The notes under the pieces were generated by a model. That model made no database searches, was not told the origin of the DNA, and was given only the letters and a program-made list of their open reading frames with translations. Position numbers and translations under genes: made by a program. This document shows, in pieces, positions 52,488-62,241 of a stretch of 64,000 nucleotides of DNA (within the stretch, counting starts at the first letter, position 1; the number at the start of each line of letters is the position of its first letter). Source of the DNA: Staphylococcus argensis (lineage in GTDB: Bacteria > Bacillota > Bacilli > Staphylococcales > Staphylococcaceae); NCBI RefSeq assembly GCF_002902305.1, contig NZ_PPPX01000001.1, forward strand, positions 1 to 64,000, read 5' to 3'.

Positions 52488-53153
52488 TTACGATTCAACA
52501 CTGACTTTTCCGTTATGATAGTGCACCGTGGCACCTTCCTGCACTTTATCGTAATCTTTCTTAGGTAAGGCTATCAAACGTTTAACCTGCTTGGTTTGAA
52601 CGGTTACCGTATGCAAGGTTTCGCCTTTCTTCATTTGTTTACGCAACATATCTTTCTGTTGCTGGATAGAAAGTGTTGCAGATTGCTTCTTCTTATGCTC
52701 ATCTCTGTTATTCACAATGGCGTAATAGAAGAGCCAGTTATTGTAAAAGCTCGTGCCCATAAATTGATTATGATAGGGTATTGAATCTTGATAGCGTCGT
52801 GGCGGTGGTGTTAAAGACTTCGTGCGGTTTAATGAAGCTCTCGCACGTTGGCGACTTGCTGCTGAACCTTTCTGACTCGCACTTCGGGAAGCGTTGCGAC
52901 TCGCTTGCCGTGCACTTTGACGACTCGCGTTAATCGCACTTTGACGCGCCATTGAAGATGAGTTAGTAGAACTTGTTGACGAACTACGTGCACCACTACT
53001 ACTAGAAGAAGCACTACTACTAGAGCTTGAACTAGAGCTGCCTCCTGAACTTCCACCAGTACTTCCCGCTGCGTTTGCCCATTGCGGCGTAGTCAATCCA
53101 ATCGCAAGTACTGAGATTATTGCAGTTTGTCCGATACGTTTGATGATTTTCAT
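52488..53153 (-). CDS. Secreted serine/alanine/arginine-rich protein
   Basis: 221 residues. A signal peptide (about 1-29, cut near ANAAG) is followed by a Gly/Ser tract (about 30-68, mostly S), then a basic helix-forming stretch rich in S, A, Q and R (about 68-112), and a C-terminal domain with YNNWLFYYAIVNNRDEHKKK. I recognise no family. GAGGTGATAGAG precedes ATG 53153. It is 15 bases after the lipoprotein gene in the same direction, so both are co-transcribed. Confidence 0.75.
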   Translation of the reverse strand: MKIIKRIGQTAIISVLAIGLTTPQWANAAGSTGGSSGGSSSSSSSSSASSSSSGARSSSTSSTNSSSMARQSAINASRQSARQASRNASRSASQKGSAASRQRARASLNRTKSLTPPPRRYQDSIPYHNQFMGTSFYNNWLFYYAIVNNRDEHKKKQSATLSIQQQKDMLRKQMKKGETLHTVTVQTKQVKRLIALPKKDYDKVQEGATVHYHNGKVSVES

Positions 53154-53168
53154 TCTCTATCACCTCAC

Positions 53169-53561
53169 TTACTTCTTAACGTCGCTTTTATCTTCTACTT
53201 TACCGCTGAAATCATCGTCGCCATAAGTCATGTACGGTGGACGATAAATAAAGAACTTCTTACCGTCTTTAACGACATGCGGTTTCTCATCACCGTCATC
53301 AATGATGTGCTCATAAACGTGATCGAGCGATGGGTGGTAATGTTTAACTTTAGAAGAGCCGTTCTCTTTATAAGCGACATCTGTCTTCGCATCTTCAGCG
53401 TCACCATTGTTTAAGACTTCGTAGTAAACGAGATCGTAAGTATTGTTTTTACTTGCATCTGAACTTGGCTTCTTTGAACCCTTATCGCTATCCTCACAGG
53501 CACTTAAGAATACTGTGGTGCTGAGCACGAGTGTGAGAATCATTAAAATGCTTTTTTTCAT
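53169..53561 (-). CDS. Hypothetical lipoprotein
   Basis: 130 residues. Signal peptide with lipobox LSAC (Cys22), then a Ser/Lys-rich linker and a charged C-terminal domain (YDLVYYEVLN, YRPPYMTYGDDDF). It should be anchored to the outer face of the membrane. Same operon as the serine-rich secreted protein, suggesting a joint surface role. GGAG precedes ATG 53561. Confidence 0.8.
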   Translation of the reverse strand: MKKSILMILTLVLSTTVFLSACEDSDKGSKKPSSDASKNNTYDLVYYEVLNNGDAEDAKTDVAYKENGSSKVKHYHPSLDHVYEHIIDDGDEKPHVVKDGKKFFIYRPPYMTYGDDDFSGKVEDKSDVKK

Positions 53562-53832
53562 AAAACATATAACTCCTTTGTATTATATTCATTATTTAAC
53601 ATATCGTAATTGAATTGAGATATGTAGGAGATTCTGAAATCTGAGATTAAATATAAATATTAGTTATTTCCTGAGTGGGATGACCAAATATTATCTAAAT
53701 GCGTAAAATTCTCCCCTCTGATTTCCCAAGTGCCTTTTACCATACATATCGCCTGCTGAAATTAGCGAGATTAGAGTAAATGCAACCAGGGAATTTATAA
53801 CTATAATCGTAATACTAGAGGAGGATGAACCT

Positions 53833-54912
53833 ATGGACAATAAACAGTTAGGTAACTCAGGCTTGAGAGTGTCTCAATATGCATTAGGCTCAGTGCCATT
53901 CTCAGGTACGAATGGCTTCGAGAATGCTGGGGGTATTTCAAAGAAAGAACTCAATTACATGATTGACTATGCAATTGACCAAGGTATCAATCAATTTGAT
54001 ACAGCAAATTTATACGCAGAGGGAGATGCTGAGCTCGCGTTAGGTAAGGCGATTCGCAACCACCGTGACGAGATGGTGATTAGTTCGAAGACAGGTTTCC
54101 CACTATCCGATAATCCTAATTTCCAAGGTGGAACGCGTTCAAATATTGAGAAGTCAATCGATGAGTCACTACAAAGATTAGGAACTGACCATATTGATTT
54201 ATACTATATGCATTTATGGGATGGTAATGTTCCAGTTGAAGAAACCATTCAAGCGATGAATGATTTAATACAGAAAGGCAAGATTCGTTATTGGGGCGTT
54301 TCGAATTACAGTGCTTGGTCACTGGCGCAAACGGTAACGAAAGCGACAGAGAACAACATGGCGCCTCCTGTAGCTCAACAAATTTATTATACACCAGAAG
54401 CGAGAGAAGCGGAATATGAGTTGCTTCCGGCTGCCCGTGAGCTCGGTGTGGGTAATAGTATTTGGTCTCCACTTGGCGAAGGGCTCTTAACTGGTAAGAT
54501 TACTCGCGATAATAAACAAGGTCAACCCGGTACGCGTCAAGGTGACGGTTGGGCAGAGCCTTATGTTAAAGATTACAATTTATTATATAACTTAGTTGAC
54601 GTTCTTCAAGAAATTGCGAACCATCACCAAGTATCGGTGCCTCAAGTTACTTTAGCGTGGTTGAGAGAGCGTCCGAATGTAGATTCACTTGTCTTAGCCG
54701 CACGCAATAAAGAGCAACTTATCGATAATATTGCTTCTTATCAATTACAGTTGACGAAAGATGAGCAGGATAAGATTACTGAGCTTACACAACCAGAACC
54801 ATTATATCCGCATTGGCATCGTGCGATGAATTCAGCAGAACTTGGTTCTCCTGCTGAGCAAGCGTACTTGAAAGAGTTTGGAGATTTAATGAAGCGTAAG
54901 CAACAGAAATAA
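53833..54912 (+). CDS. Aldo/keto reductase
   Basis: 359 residues in the AKR barrel fold. Catalytic tetrad residues are visible: Asp in QFDTANLY, Tyr in the same loop, Lys in ISSKTGF and His in YYMHLWD. NADPH-binding C-terminal segment LVLAARNKEQ is present. It resembles YajO/Tas-type reductases acting on small carbonyls. GGAGGATG precedes ATG 53833. Monocistronic. Confidence 0.9.
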   Translation: MDNKQLGNSGLRVSQYALGSVPFSGTNGFENAGGISKKELNYMIDYAIDQGINQFDTANLYAEGDAELALGKAIRNHRDEMVISSKTGFPLSDNPNFQGGTRSNIEKSIDESLQRLGTDHIDLYYMHLWDGNVPVEETIQAMNDLIQKGKIRYWGVSNYSAWSLAQTVTKATENNMAPPVAQQIYYTPEAREAEYELLPAARELGVGNSIWSPLGEGLLTGKITRDNKQGQPGTRQGDGWAEPYVKDYNLLYNLVDVLQEIANHHQVSVPQVTLAWLRERPNVDSLVLAARNKEQLIDNIASYQLQLTKDEQDKITELTQPEPLYPHWHRAMNSAELGSPAEQAYLKEFGDLMKRKQQK

Positions 54913-54951
54913 TGAACTTTTATTTGTCAAAATGATTGATTTAAATAATAT

Positions 54952-55182
54952 TTTGTTTTTATTTGACGCTTTCCCTTGGGGAGGGGGGAGAAGCACAGAA
55001 ATCTATGATTTCGTTGTGCTTCCCCCACAAGGATGGCTAGAGTTCAAAGCAACGAAAGTTATTTTGAATTCAGCCATCTACTGTGAGCATTCAACTAATT
55101 TCTTTTGCTTAGAAAGCTCAAGAAATGGATTTTCATTGCAGCCTTAATCCCTCAAGCGTGTCAAGACGTCCTTAAAAACAAA
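54952..55182. repeat. Structured dispersed repeat, copy B (231 nt)
   Basis: Bounded by TTTGTTTTTA/TAAAAACAAA. It shares with copy A the hairpin ATTTCT...TGCTT/AAGC...AGAAAT (55098-55126), then GGATTTTCATTG and TCAAGCGT. It carries two additional hairpins: GAAGCACA.../TGTGCTTC and GATGGCT...TTCAAA/TTTTGAA...AGCCATC. Confidence 0.65.
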
Positions 55183-55482
55183 TATGAAACCGATCATTTA
55201 ATTATATTTAATATGTTTCTTGTTCATTATTTCTTAGCAAGAACTAATATAGCGCGTTCATTATTAAGCTAGAAAGTTAGTTTCTTAATGAATAAGAACA
55301 ATCTTAGCAGTTAGATATTTCAACTTACTTTCTCTAATTTTCAATTGAGATTTAAGCATAAATTTAATGTTTTTTTGCATAAATATACCTTGAGTTTATC
55401 AATTAAGCTTATATTGTATGTAAGTGAATATTGCTTCACTCAGTACAACTTAATTAGATTGCAAAAGTAAAACTAATACAAT

Positions 55483-55520
55483 ATCGCCCGTACTATCGAA
55501 AAGCAGGTAGTACGGGCGAT
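55483..55520 (-). terminator. Terminator of the dehydrogenase gene
   Basis: Perfect 13-bp stem ATCGCCCGTACTA/TAGTACGGGCGAT just after the minus-strand stop. Confidence 0.85.
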
Positions 55521-55541
55521 TACTATATTCATACCATTTGA

Positions 55542-56483
55542 TTAAAGATTTTCTTGAGCAAGTTGAATTGCGGATTGAATATAATCTGCGGCATCTTTCA
55601 CGCGTCGTGTTTCGTCTTCGTTAAGCTCAATTGCATAACGTTCAACGATACCATTTTTATCCACTAAAGTAGGCAAACTCATCGCACAGTGGTCTAAATC
55701 GTACTCGCCGTTAAGTGGGGCGGTGATAGGTAAGATTGAGCGCTCGTTGAGTAAGAGATGACGGATGAGAGACGTTGTTGCACGAGAAACTGTACTGCTC
55801 GTCCAACCCTTGTTCTTCAAGACGTCAAATGCTACTTTATCCACCTGATCTGTAATGGCTTGTTGATCAATCGGTTCAACATTCGCCAATTTCTCATATT
55901 CTGCAATAGGCATGCCGAAGATTGTGACTTTACTCCATACAGGCACAGCATTTTTACCATGTTCACCAATCACGAAAGCATTTACGGATTTCGGATCAAT
56001 TTGGTAATGTTGCGCAATCAATGTTCTGAAACGCGCACTCTCCAACAAAGTACCTGTTCCCATAATCTTCTCTTTCGGATAATCCACGTGATCTTGAGCG
56101 AGATACGTCATCGCATCAACTGGATTTGTGATAAAGATGACAAGCGCGCTTTGCGTCACTTGCGCGATACGTTGCATAATATCTGTCACGAGACTTGCGT
56201 TATCCTTTGTGAGAGCGACACGGTCTGGCATATTCGGATCCATAGGTGCACTTGCTGAGATAGCGATTACGTCAGCATCGTGAAGGTCAGCATAATCTCC
56301 ACGATGGATATCGATGTGATTAACGCTTTCTAAACCTTGCATATGTACATGGTCGAGTGCTTCACCATAAGCGAGATTCTCGTTGCTATCGATTACGGTG
56401 ATTTCAGAGAATAAATTCTCATATTGAATATCTGTGAGTATTTGGCTTCCTACGTGCCCAATTCCGATAAGACCCAATTTCAT
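55542..56483 (-). CDS. Lactate/malate dehydrogenase family 2-hydroxyacid dehydrogenase
   Basis: 313 residues with Rossmann start GLIGIGHVGS, cofactor Asp (VIDSN), catalytic His in IGEHGKNAVP and substrate Arg in ESARFR. The specificity loop reads SAPMDPNMPDR: Met sits where lactate dehydrogenase has Gln and malate dehydrogenase Arg. The usual Asp of the Asp-His relay is Glu. A bulkier 2-oxo acid is plausible, as in hydroxyisocaproate dehydrogenases. Monocistronic. Confidence 0.82.
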   Translation of the reverse strand: MKLGLIGIGHVGSQILTDIQYENLFSEITVIDSNENLAYGEALDHVHMQGLESVNHIDIHRGDYADLHDADVIAISASAPMDPNMPDRVALTKDNASLVTDIMQRIAQVTQSALVIFITNPVDAMTYLAQDHVDYPKEKIMGTGTLLESARFRTLIAQHYQIDPKSVNAFVIGEHGKNAVPVWSKVTIFGMPIAEYEKLANVEPIDQQAITDQVDKVAFDVLKNKGWTSSTVSRATTSLIRHLLLNERSILPITAPLNGEYDLDHCAMSLPTLVDKNGIVERYAIELNEDETRRVKDAADYIQSAIQLAQENL

Positions 56484-56633
56484 ATTGATTCACCTCAAAT
56501 AATTTGTCGATAATTTAACTTTATCACACTATAGCTTTAGAAAGCTGAGTTATCGGCTTTTAGGTGATGAGATTTTAGATAAAATTAAGGTAAATGGATA
56601 TATTTTATTAATTTTGCATAAATATACAAAATA

Positions 56634-56653
56634 GAGAAATCGTGATATGATTA
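56634..56653 (+). promoter_or_regulatory. Extended -10 promoter of fst copy 1
   Basis: TGATATGAT is an extended -10 element with no good -35. It places the RNA start at about TAGAGTC, the sequence repeated at the head of each cassette. Confidence 0.5.
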
Positions 56654-56700
56654 TAGAGTCATCTATTCGTGACAAATACGTCATGAGGAGGTGAGTTGTC

Positions 56701-56805
56701 GTGTTTGAATCGATAATAAATACTATACTAACTACTATCAGTAGTTGTATAGTTATTGCGTTTAAGAACTGGTTACAAGAACGCAATAAAAAAGATGACA
56801 AATAA
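56701..56805 (+). CDS. Fst-family type I toxin, copy 1
   Basis: 34-residue peptide starting with GTG 56701 behind GAGGAGGTGAG. One membrane helix (about 8-22) ends in the Fst-type FKNWLQERNKKDDK charged tail. A 14-bp perfect hairpin follows, and a 12-bp repeat TCGTGTTTGAAT lies at the toxin start (56699) and beyond the terminator (56861). This is the par/Fst architecture, in which an antisense RNA blocks toxin translation. Confidence 0.85.
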   Translation: MFESIINTILTTISSCIVIAFKNWLQERNKKDDK

Positions 56806-56816
56806 CCAGCACTAAT

Positions 56817-56850
56817 AAACCCCCATGCTAGGTCAGTAGCATGGGGGTTT
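56817..56850. terminator. Bidirectional terminator of fst copy 1
   Basis: Perfect AAACCCCCATGCTA/TAGCATGGGGGTTT. In Fst loci this hairpin ends both toxin mRNA and antitoxin RNA. Confidence 0.9.
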
Positions 56851-56876
56851 GGTAATGTTATCGTGTTTGAATTACT
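56818..56876 (-). ncRNA. Antitoxin RNA (RNAII-type) of fst copy 1
   Basis: A minus-strand promoter TTGCAT (56910-56905), 17-bp spacer, TATTAT (56887-56882) points to a start near 56875. The RNA's first bases carry the complement of TCGTGTTTGAAT (56861-56872), which also occurs at the toxin start, and it ends in the shared terminator. It would pair with toxin mRNA at both regions. Confidence 0.75.
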
Positions 56877-57115
56877 CTTATATAATACCTTAAAGGTATT
56901 AAGAATGCAAGTGAAAAGATGCTATAGATGTATACATCTGGATAATTATGTAAGTTGTTATAAGTAGTTTAAGTATAAATCTTTAATGTTAGTTTTAATT
57001 CATACCTAGATGATAAGTCCTTGTCATTACAAATATCGCTATACTACCGACCTAGCATGGGGAGCATAGAGTCATCTGACCATAGTTAATACGTCAGGAG
57101 GATATGATATCTGAT

Positions 57116-57217
57116 ATGTGATACATTAAATACCTTATACTAACTACTTTAGGTAGTTGTATAGTAGTCGCGTTTAAATATTGGTTAGTTAAGCGTGATA
57201 AAAAAGACGACGAATAA
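57116..57217 (+). pseudogene. Fst-family toxin, copy 2 (broken)
   Basis: The frame LTTLGSCIVVAF...KRDKKDDE is intact, but the aligned ATG at 57116 is followed at once by TGA (57119). A good AGGAGG site precedes it (57094). Without use of a rare ATT start no toxin would be made. Its own terminator (57229-57260) is preserved, so antitoxin-type RNA could still be produced. Confidence 0.75.
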
Positions 57218-57228
57218 CCAACACTAAT

Positions 57229-57260
57229 AAACCCCCATGCTAGTGCTAGTAGCATGGGGG
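57229..57260. terminator. Terminator of fst copy 2
   Basis: CCCCCATGCTA/TAGCATGGGGG. The left arm matches the copy 1 terminator; the right arm then runs straight into the head of copy 3 (TATAGAGTC). Confidence 0.85.
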
Positions 57261-57301
57261 AGTATAGAGTCGTCTGTCCTTGCCCAAAATTGGGACAGCG
57301 C

Positions 57302-57403
57302 ATGCCTGACGTATTAATACAAGCGATACTAACTACTTTAGGTAGTTGTATAGTTGCGTTTAAGCACTGGTTAGATAAACGCAATAAAAAAGATGACAAA
57401 TAA
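57302..57403 (+). CDS. Fst-family type I toxin, copy 3
   Basis: 33 residues from ATG 57302 (MPDVLIQAIL, helix, FKHWLDKRNKKDDK). Length and start align with copy 1. The ribosome site is weak (GGGA) and partly within a possible stem TGTCC...GGGACA that could hide it. A hairpin ACTCATAT.../...ATATGAGT lies downstream in place of the CCCCC terminator, with a minus-strand promoter TTGCTT, 18 bp, TATAAT behind it. Confidence 0.75.
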   Translation: MPDVLIQAILTTLGSCIVAFKHWLDKRNKKDDK

Positions 57404-57411
57404 CCAACACT

Positions 57412-57465
57412 ACACTCATATCATACTATTAACATTGTGCGTAAGATAATAATAAGTATATGAGT
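57412..57465. terminator. Hairpin and antitoxin region after fst copy 3
   Basis: ACTCATATCATACT (57414) pairs with AAGTATATGAGT (57454) leaving a bulge; T-rich tail follows. A minus-strand promoter further right would drive an RNAII-like transcript. No gene is seen up to 57627. Confidence 0.5.
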
Positions 57466-57627
57466 TATTTTTATTATACTTCAATTCAGCACGATAAAGC
57501 AATAGAAAAGCGCACTATTTTAAAAATTGTTTAATAGCTTTTGGATGCAAGTTTTCGTGCTAATACACTCTATAAATCCCTATACTTCCCGACTGATGAA
57601 TCTTCTTCCATGTTCACTATACACCGA

Positions 57628-59394
<1,767 letters not shown>

Positions 59395-59512
59395 CTAGGA
59401 GGGCTTAAGTGGAGAGGTTTAAGAGAAGCGATTAAGAGAAATCAACTGATAGGCAGGTGAATTGTGGCAGTTAAGAGTATAATCAATATGATTTCTAATA
59501 TAAGTAGTAAAT

Positions 59513-59547
59513 ATTAAAAAAGCACATCCTTAAGAAGGAATGCGCAA
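59513..59547 (-). terminator. Riboswitch-controlled terminator of thiC
   Basis: On the minus strand GCGCATTCCTT/AAGGATGTGC is followed by T7, between the TPP aptamer and thiC. Its use should depend on ligand binding. Confidence 0.8.
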
Positions 59548-59727
59548 AGAACGACATGCAGAAACGCCTCGTATGTAAGTCACATTTATTCTACAAGCGC
59601 TCAATAATGGTAGAGTTCGCACTGATCACGTGTTATCCATATGTAATCCCACGTGGATTGACTTACAAAACGATAGAGTAGAGCAAATTAAGCCCTTATA
59701 TATTTACTACTCTTCGTACGTTCATTT

Positions 59728-59815
59728 GCTTCCCTACGCTAGTATTATCTAGTTCAGGTCCAAAGGGTTGAGGAATCCTCCTCTTTCAGCACTTTAAAGC
59801 ACCCCTAGCAATGTA
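59728..59815 (-). promoter_or_regulatory. TPP riboswitch (thi-box) of thiC
   Basis: On the minus strand: AGGGGTGC, CTGAAAGAGG, ACCCTTTGGACCTGAACTAG and the closing TACTAGCGTAGGGAAGC, all matching the thi-box. TPP would favour the downstream terminator and shut thiC off. Confidence 0.95.
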
Positions 59816-59833
59816 ATATGAAATTACATTTAT

Positions 59834-59862
59834 ATCATAGCAATAATTAACAGAAGTTACAA
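59834..59862 (-). promoter_or_regulatory. Candidate thiC promoter
   Basis: Minus-strand TTGTAA, 17-bp spacer, TATGAT, about 20 bases upstream of the aptamer. The remaining stretch to 60075 has no gene. Confidence 0.65.
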
Positions 59863-60075
59863 ACTTATATTGGAGGAATAACTTTACATATTTTTGTAAG
59901 TAGCTTTATAAAAGTGAAAACAATAATACATTAACTTATAAGCGTCTCTTAGAAACGTATGTTTTCTTCTGATTTAATCTATATTTTATATCGGAGAGTA
60001 TGCGCGTTTACTATTGTTCAGGTAGTAAATTATAATAGTAGAAACTAGTATATTCTCCCGAAAGAAGGTTTTACC

Positions 60076-61149
60076 ATGTCTCCACAAATAATAGATATTC
60101 ATCATCATATTATCCCTCAAATATATAAACGCGCATTGAAGAAGATTGGTGTGACGACAGCGGGCGGTTATCCTATTAAAGATTGGGAGCCTGAAGATAG
60201 TCTACAAATGATGGATGAGTTAGGTATTGATGTCGGTGTGACTTCAATTTCAGAGCCGGCGACACTTCCTTTTAAGAAAAAGAAAGCAGCGAAAGTCGCA
60301 CGTCAAGTCAACGAATATCAAGCTAAACTCAAGGCGAAGTATCCTGGGCGTTTCAAAAGTTTCGCTTTACTCCCTATGCCTCACGTCAAAGAATCTATCG
60401 CAGAAGTGAAATATGCGCTTGAGGAATTAAAGTTAGATGGCATTGGTTTGTTGTCTAACTATGGCGATGCGTATTTAGGCGATGATCAGTTCGATTCAGT
60501 GATGGCTGAGATTAACCGTCATCAAGGTATCGTCTTTGTACATCCAAGTTCGACTTCAGATAAAGTGGCGAAACCGCAGTATGTCTTTGCAGATTTCCTC
60601 GAAGAATTTACGTTCAATACGACACGTGCAGCAACGAACCTTGTACTCAGTGGCACGATGGAGCGTTACGATCAGTTGAAGTTTATTCTCGCACATGCAG
60701 GTGGAACGTTACCTTATTTGAAATGGCGTATTCATGAGGCGTTAGAGACCCAACGTTATATTATGGAAGATCCGAAATCGCGTTTGCAGCCGATGATGGG
60801 GAATAAGAAGAAAGATTTAGTGAAGACGGTTATCAAACACCCTGTGAAATATGTGAAGATGTTTAAGCAGTATAAACATGGGCTTGATGGCTGGAACACG
60901 TTAAACTCAACTGTTTCGGAATACTTTAGTCGATTCTATTATGACACAGCTTTATCGACAGGGGATGCGACCTTTGCGAGCTTAAAAGAAACGACGGATG
61001 TGTCACATGTGCTCTTCGGTTCAGATGCGCATTATGCACCAGATTCTTGGATAGATAAAATGCAACAAGATATAAGTCGTACAAATTACTTCACTCAAGA
61101 AGAAAAAGAAGATATATTTAACCGAAATAGCAAACAACTATTCTCATAA
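60076..61149 (+). CDS. Metal-dependent amidohydrolase (ACMSD-like family)
   Basis: 357 residues in the amidohydrolase-2 TIM-barrel family. Metal ligands and catalytic residues are visible: IDIHHHIIP at the N-terminus, VHPSS, LAHAGGTLPYL and GSDAHYAP. Members decarboxylate or hydrolyse small carboxylates and aromatic acids; the substrate is not known here. GAAGG precedes ATG 60076. A long hairpin terminator follows. Confidence 0.86.
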   Translation: MSPQIIDIHHHIIPQIYKRALKKIGVTTAGGYPIKDWEPEDSLQMMDELGIDVGVTSISEPATLPFKKKKAAKVARQVNEYQAKLKAKYPGRFKSFALLPMPHVKESIAEVKYALEELKLDGIGLLSNYGDAYLGDDQFDSVMAEINRHQGIVFVHPSSTSDKVAKPQYVFADFLEEFTFNTTRAATNLVLSGTMERYDQLKFILAHAGGTLPYLKWRIHEALETQRYIMEDPKSRLQPMMGNKKKDLVKTVIKHPVKYVKMFKQYKHGLDGWNTLNSTVSEYFSRFYYDTALSTGDATFASLKETTDVSHVLFGSDAHYAPDSWIDKMQQDISRTNYFTQEEKEDIFNRNSKQLFS

Positions 61150-61243
61150 AAAAGAAGCTGGATTCCGTTGGCGTTCCCCATGTTAAACGAAGTATATTTA
61201 TACTTAAATCTAACGATAGGGGCAAACGAAATCCAGCTTTTAC
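61150..61243. terminator. Long hairpin after the amidohydrolase gene
   Basis: AAGCTGGATTCCGTT...CCCC (61154-61179) pairs with GGGGCAAACGAAATCCAGCTT (61219-61239), ending in TTTT. A small hairpin lies inside the loop. A-runs on the left make it usable from both sides. Confidence 0.75.
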
Positions 61244-61248
61244 ATTCA

Positions 61249-61455
61249 TTATTCAGGGTATTTGTCTGATTTACTAATATTTCCATTCTCATCGAGCAGG
61301 GGAGTAAGACCGCCGCCAGTTGAAATCCAACTTGCTAAATATTGATTTCCGGTCACTTTGTCAGTCAATATATAAGTTCTAATATTCTTATCACTCGAAG
61401 CTTTCTCCGTTACGAAACGGTCTTCATCTTTATCTTTACCAAAGATAGTATCATC
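61249..61455 (-). pseudogene. DUF6440-like fragment without a start codon
   Basis: A 68-residue open frame ends TGGGLTPLLDENGN, a pattern of DUF6440 proteins. It is bounded upstream by an in-frame TGA and has no ATG, GTG or TTG near its head. Either the 5' end is lost or the frame is shifted relative to the upstream 61456-61680 sequence, which encodes broken hydrophobic stretches (AILIFIVALVDRHH). Confidence 0.5.
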
Positions 61456-61684
61456 TCACTTTCTAAATAATGATTCATGCTTTCTATATTGACTTTCGTC
61501 ATTCTTTTTATAATCAAACTATGTTTAAGAGCATGTAGTATTGTTAATACCAGACCAAAGCATGCTCGTAAATGGTGACGGTCAACTAAAGCTACTATAA
61601 ATATGAGAATCGCTGTAATTGCATCAGTGATAAAACATACTGAACCGCGGCCTGCAAATTTGCCCAATCCTCGTATAAATAGAA

Positions 61685-61715
61685 AAAACTGCGCCCTTAC
61701 CACGGCGCAGTTTTT
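61685..61715. terminator. Bidirectional terminator
   Basis: AAAACTGCGCC/GGCGCAGTTTT with A- and T-rich flanks, ending the two-gene minus-strand unit of tiny membrane proteins. Confidence 0.85.
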
Positions 61716-61730
61716 ACTAATCACAAACCC

Positions 61731-61931
61731 TTATTCAAGATGGTCTCTATCATCCTCATGCGTAAAGTTCTTCTTATAATTAACGTACACTTTAAACAGT
61801 TGTAGAAGAATCAAGACTACCGCGAAGAAGGCTAAGACGGAATGATGACCGACTAAAGCCATGATGAGCATGATGATTGCCACAATCAACGTAACAATTG
61901 TCGCTAAAGGTGATAGCATACTGTTATCCAT
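61731..61931 (-). CDS. Small two-helix membrane protein
   Basis: 66 residues: two hydrophobic helices joined by VGHHSV (about 8-29 and 34-50), then a charged tail (NFTHEDDRDHLE). I chose ATG 61931 behind AAAGGAG nine bases upstream; TTG 61940 abuts that site. The layout (helix, HH turn, helix, charged tail) is shared with the gene before it. No family recognised. Confidence 0.65.
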   Translation of the reverse strand: MDNSMLSPLATIVTLIVAIIMLIMALVGHHSVLAFFAVVLILLQLFKVYVNYKKNFTHEDDRDHLE

Positions 61932-61958
61932 TACCTTCAACTCCTTTCGTTAGCGTTC

Positions 61959-62135
61959 TTAATCTTCTCTGGATCTTTGGCGATATTGAACATAATAGTA
62001 GATATTCATGATTACTCCCACAATACCGACACTCATAACAACGTAGTGGTGATTGATGAAACCACTCACAATCAACGTGATTCCAAGAATCCAGCCTATG
62101 ATGATCAGTACTAACATCGTGATGTTTGAACGCAA
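61959..62135 (-). CDS. Small two-helix membrane protein
   Basis: 58 residues starting with TTG 62135, GGAG ten bases upstream. Helices (about 6-23 and 30-48) are joined by INHHYV and followed by a basic tail (QYRQRSRED). It lies 27 bases before the next small membrane gene and the two look like diverged siblings. Too short for usual gene calling. Confidence 0.55.
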   Translation of the reverse strand: MRSNITMLVLIIIGWILGITLIVSGFINHHYVVMSVGIVGVIMNIYYYVQYRQRSRED

Positions 62136-62241
62136 GGATCTTCACTCCATTCTGGGTAGTTGTAGCGTAACATATTTCGAAGTGCCTTAATAACAAAGTC
62201 TTTCTCTTTATTTCTATTATATACGCTGGCTACAATTAAAG

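Larger units (their letters stand above)
54913..55541. other. 629-bp non-coding gap
   Basis: Holds the structured repeat (54952-55182), an AT-rich stretch, a TTTTGCATAAATATAC motif (55373-55388) also found at 56612-56627, and the terminator of the next gene (55483-55520). No credible gene is seen; a 71-codon frame at 54932 lies in the repeat. Confidence 0.6.

Noticed and set aside
54932-55147. 71-codon plus-strand frame
   Set aside because: It lies inside the structured repeat, has no ribosome site and its sequence follows the hairpin arms rather than a protein pattern.
61410-61724. 104-codon minus-strand frame
   Set aside because: Its start overlaps a clear bidirectional terminator and the end runs out of frame over the DUF6440-like region. 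Only the middle hydrophobic stretch looks protein-derived, so I treat it as decayed sequence.
61924-62196. 90-codon minus-strand frame rich in His and Cys
   Set aside because: It overlaps the small membrane gene 61959-62135 in another frame. That gene has a ribosome site and a plausible membrane protein; the longer frame has neither.
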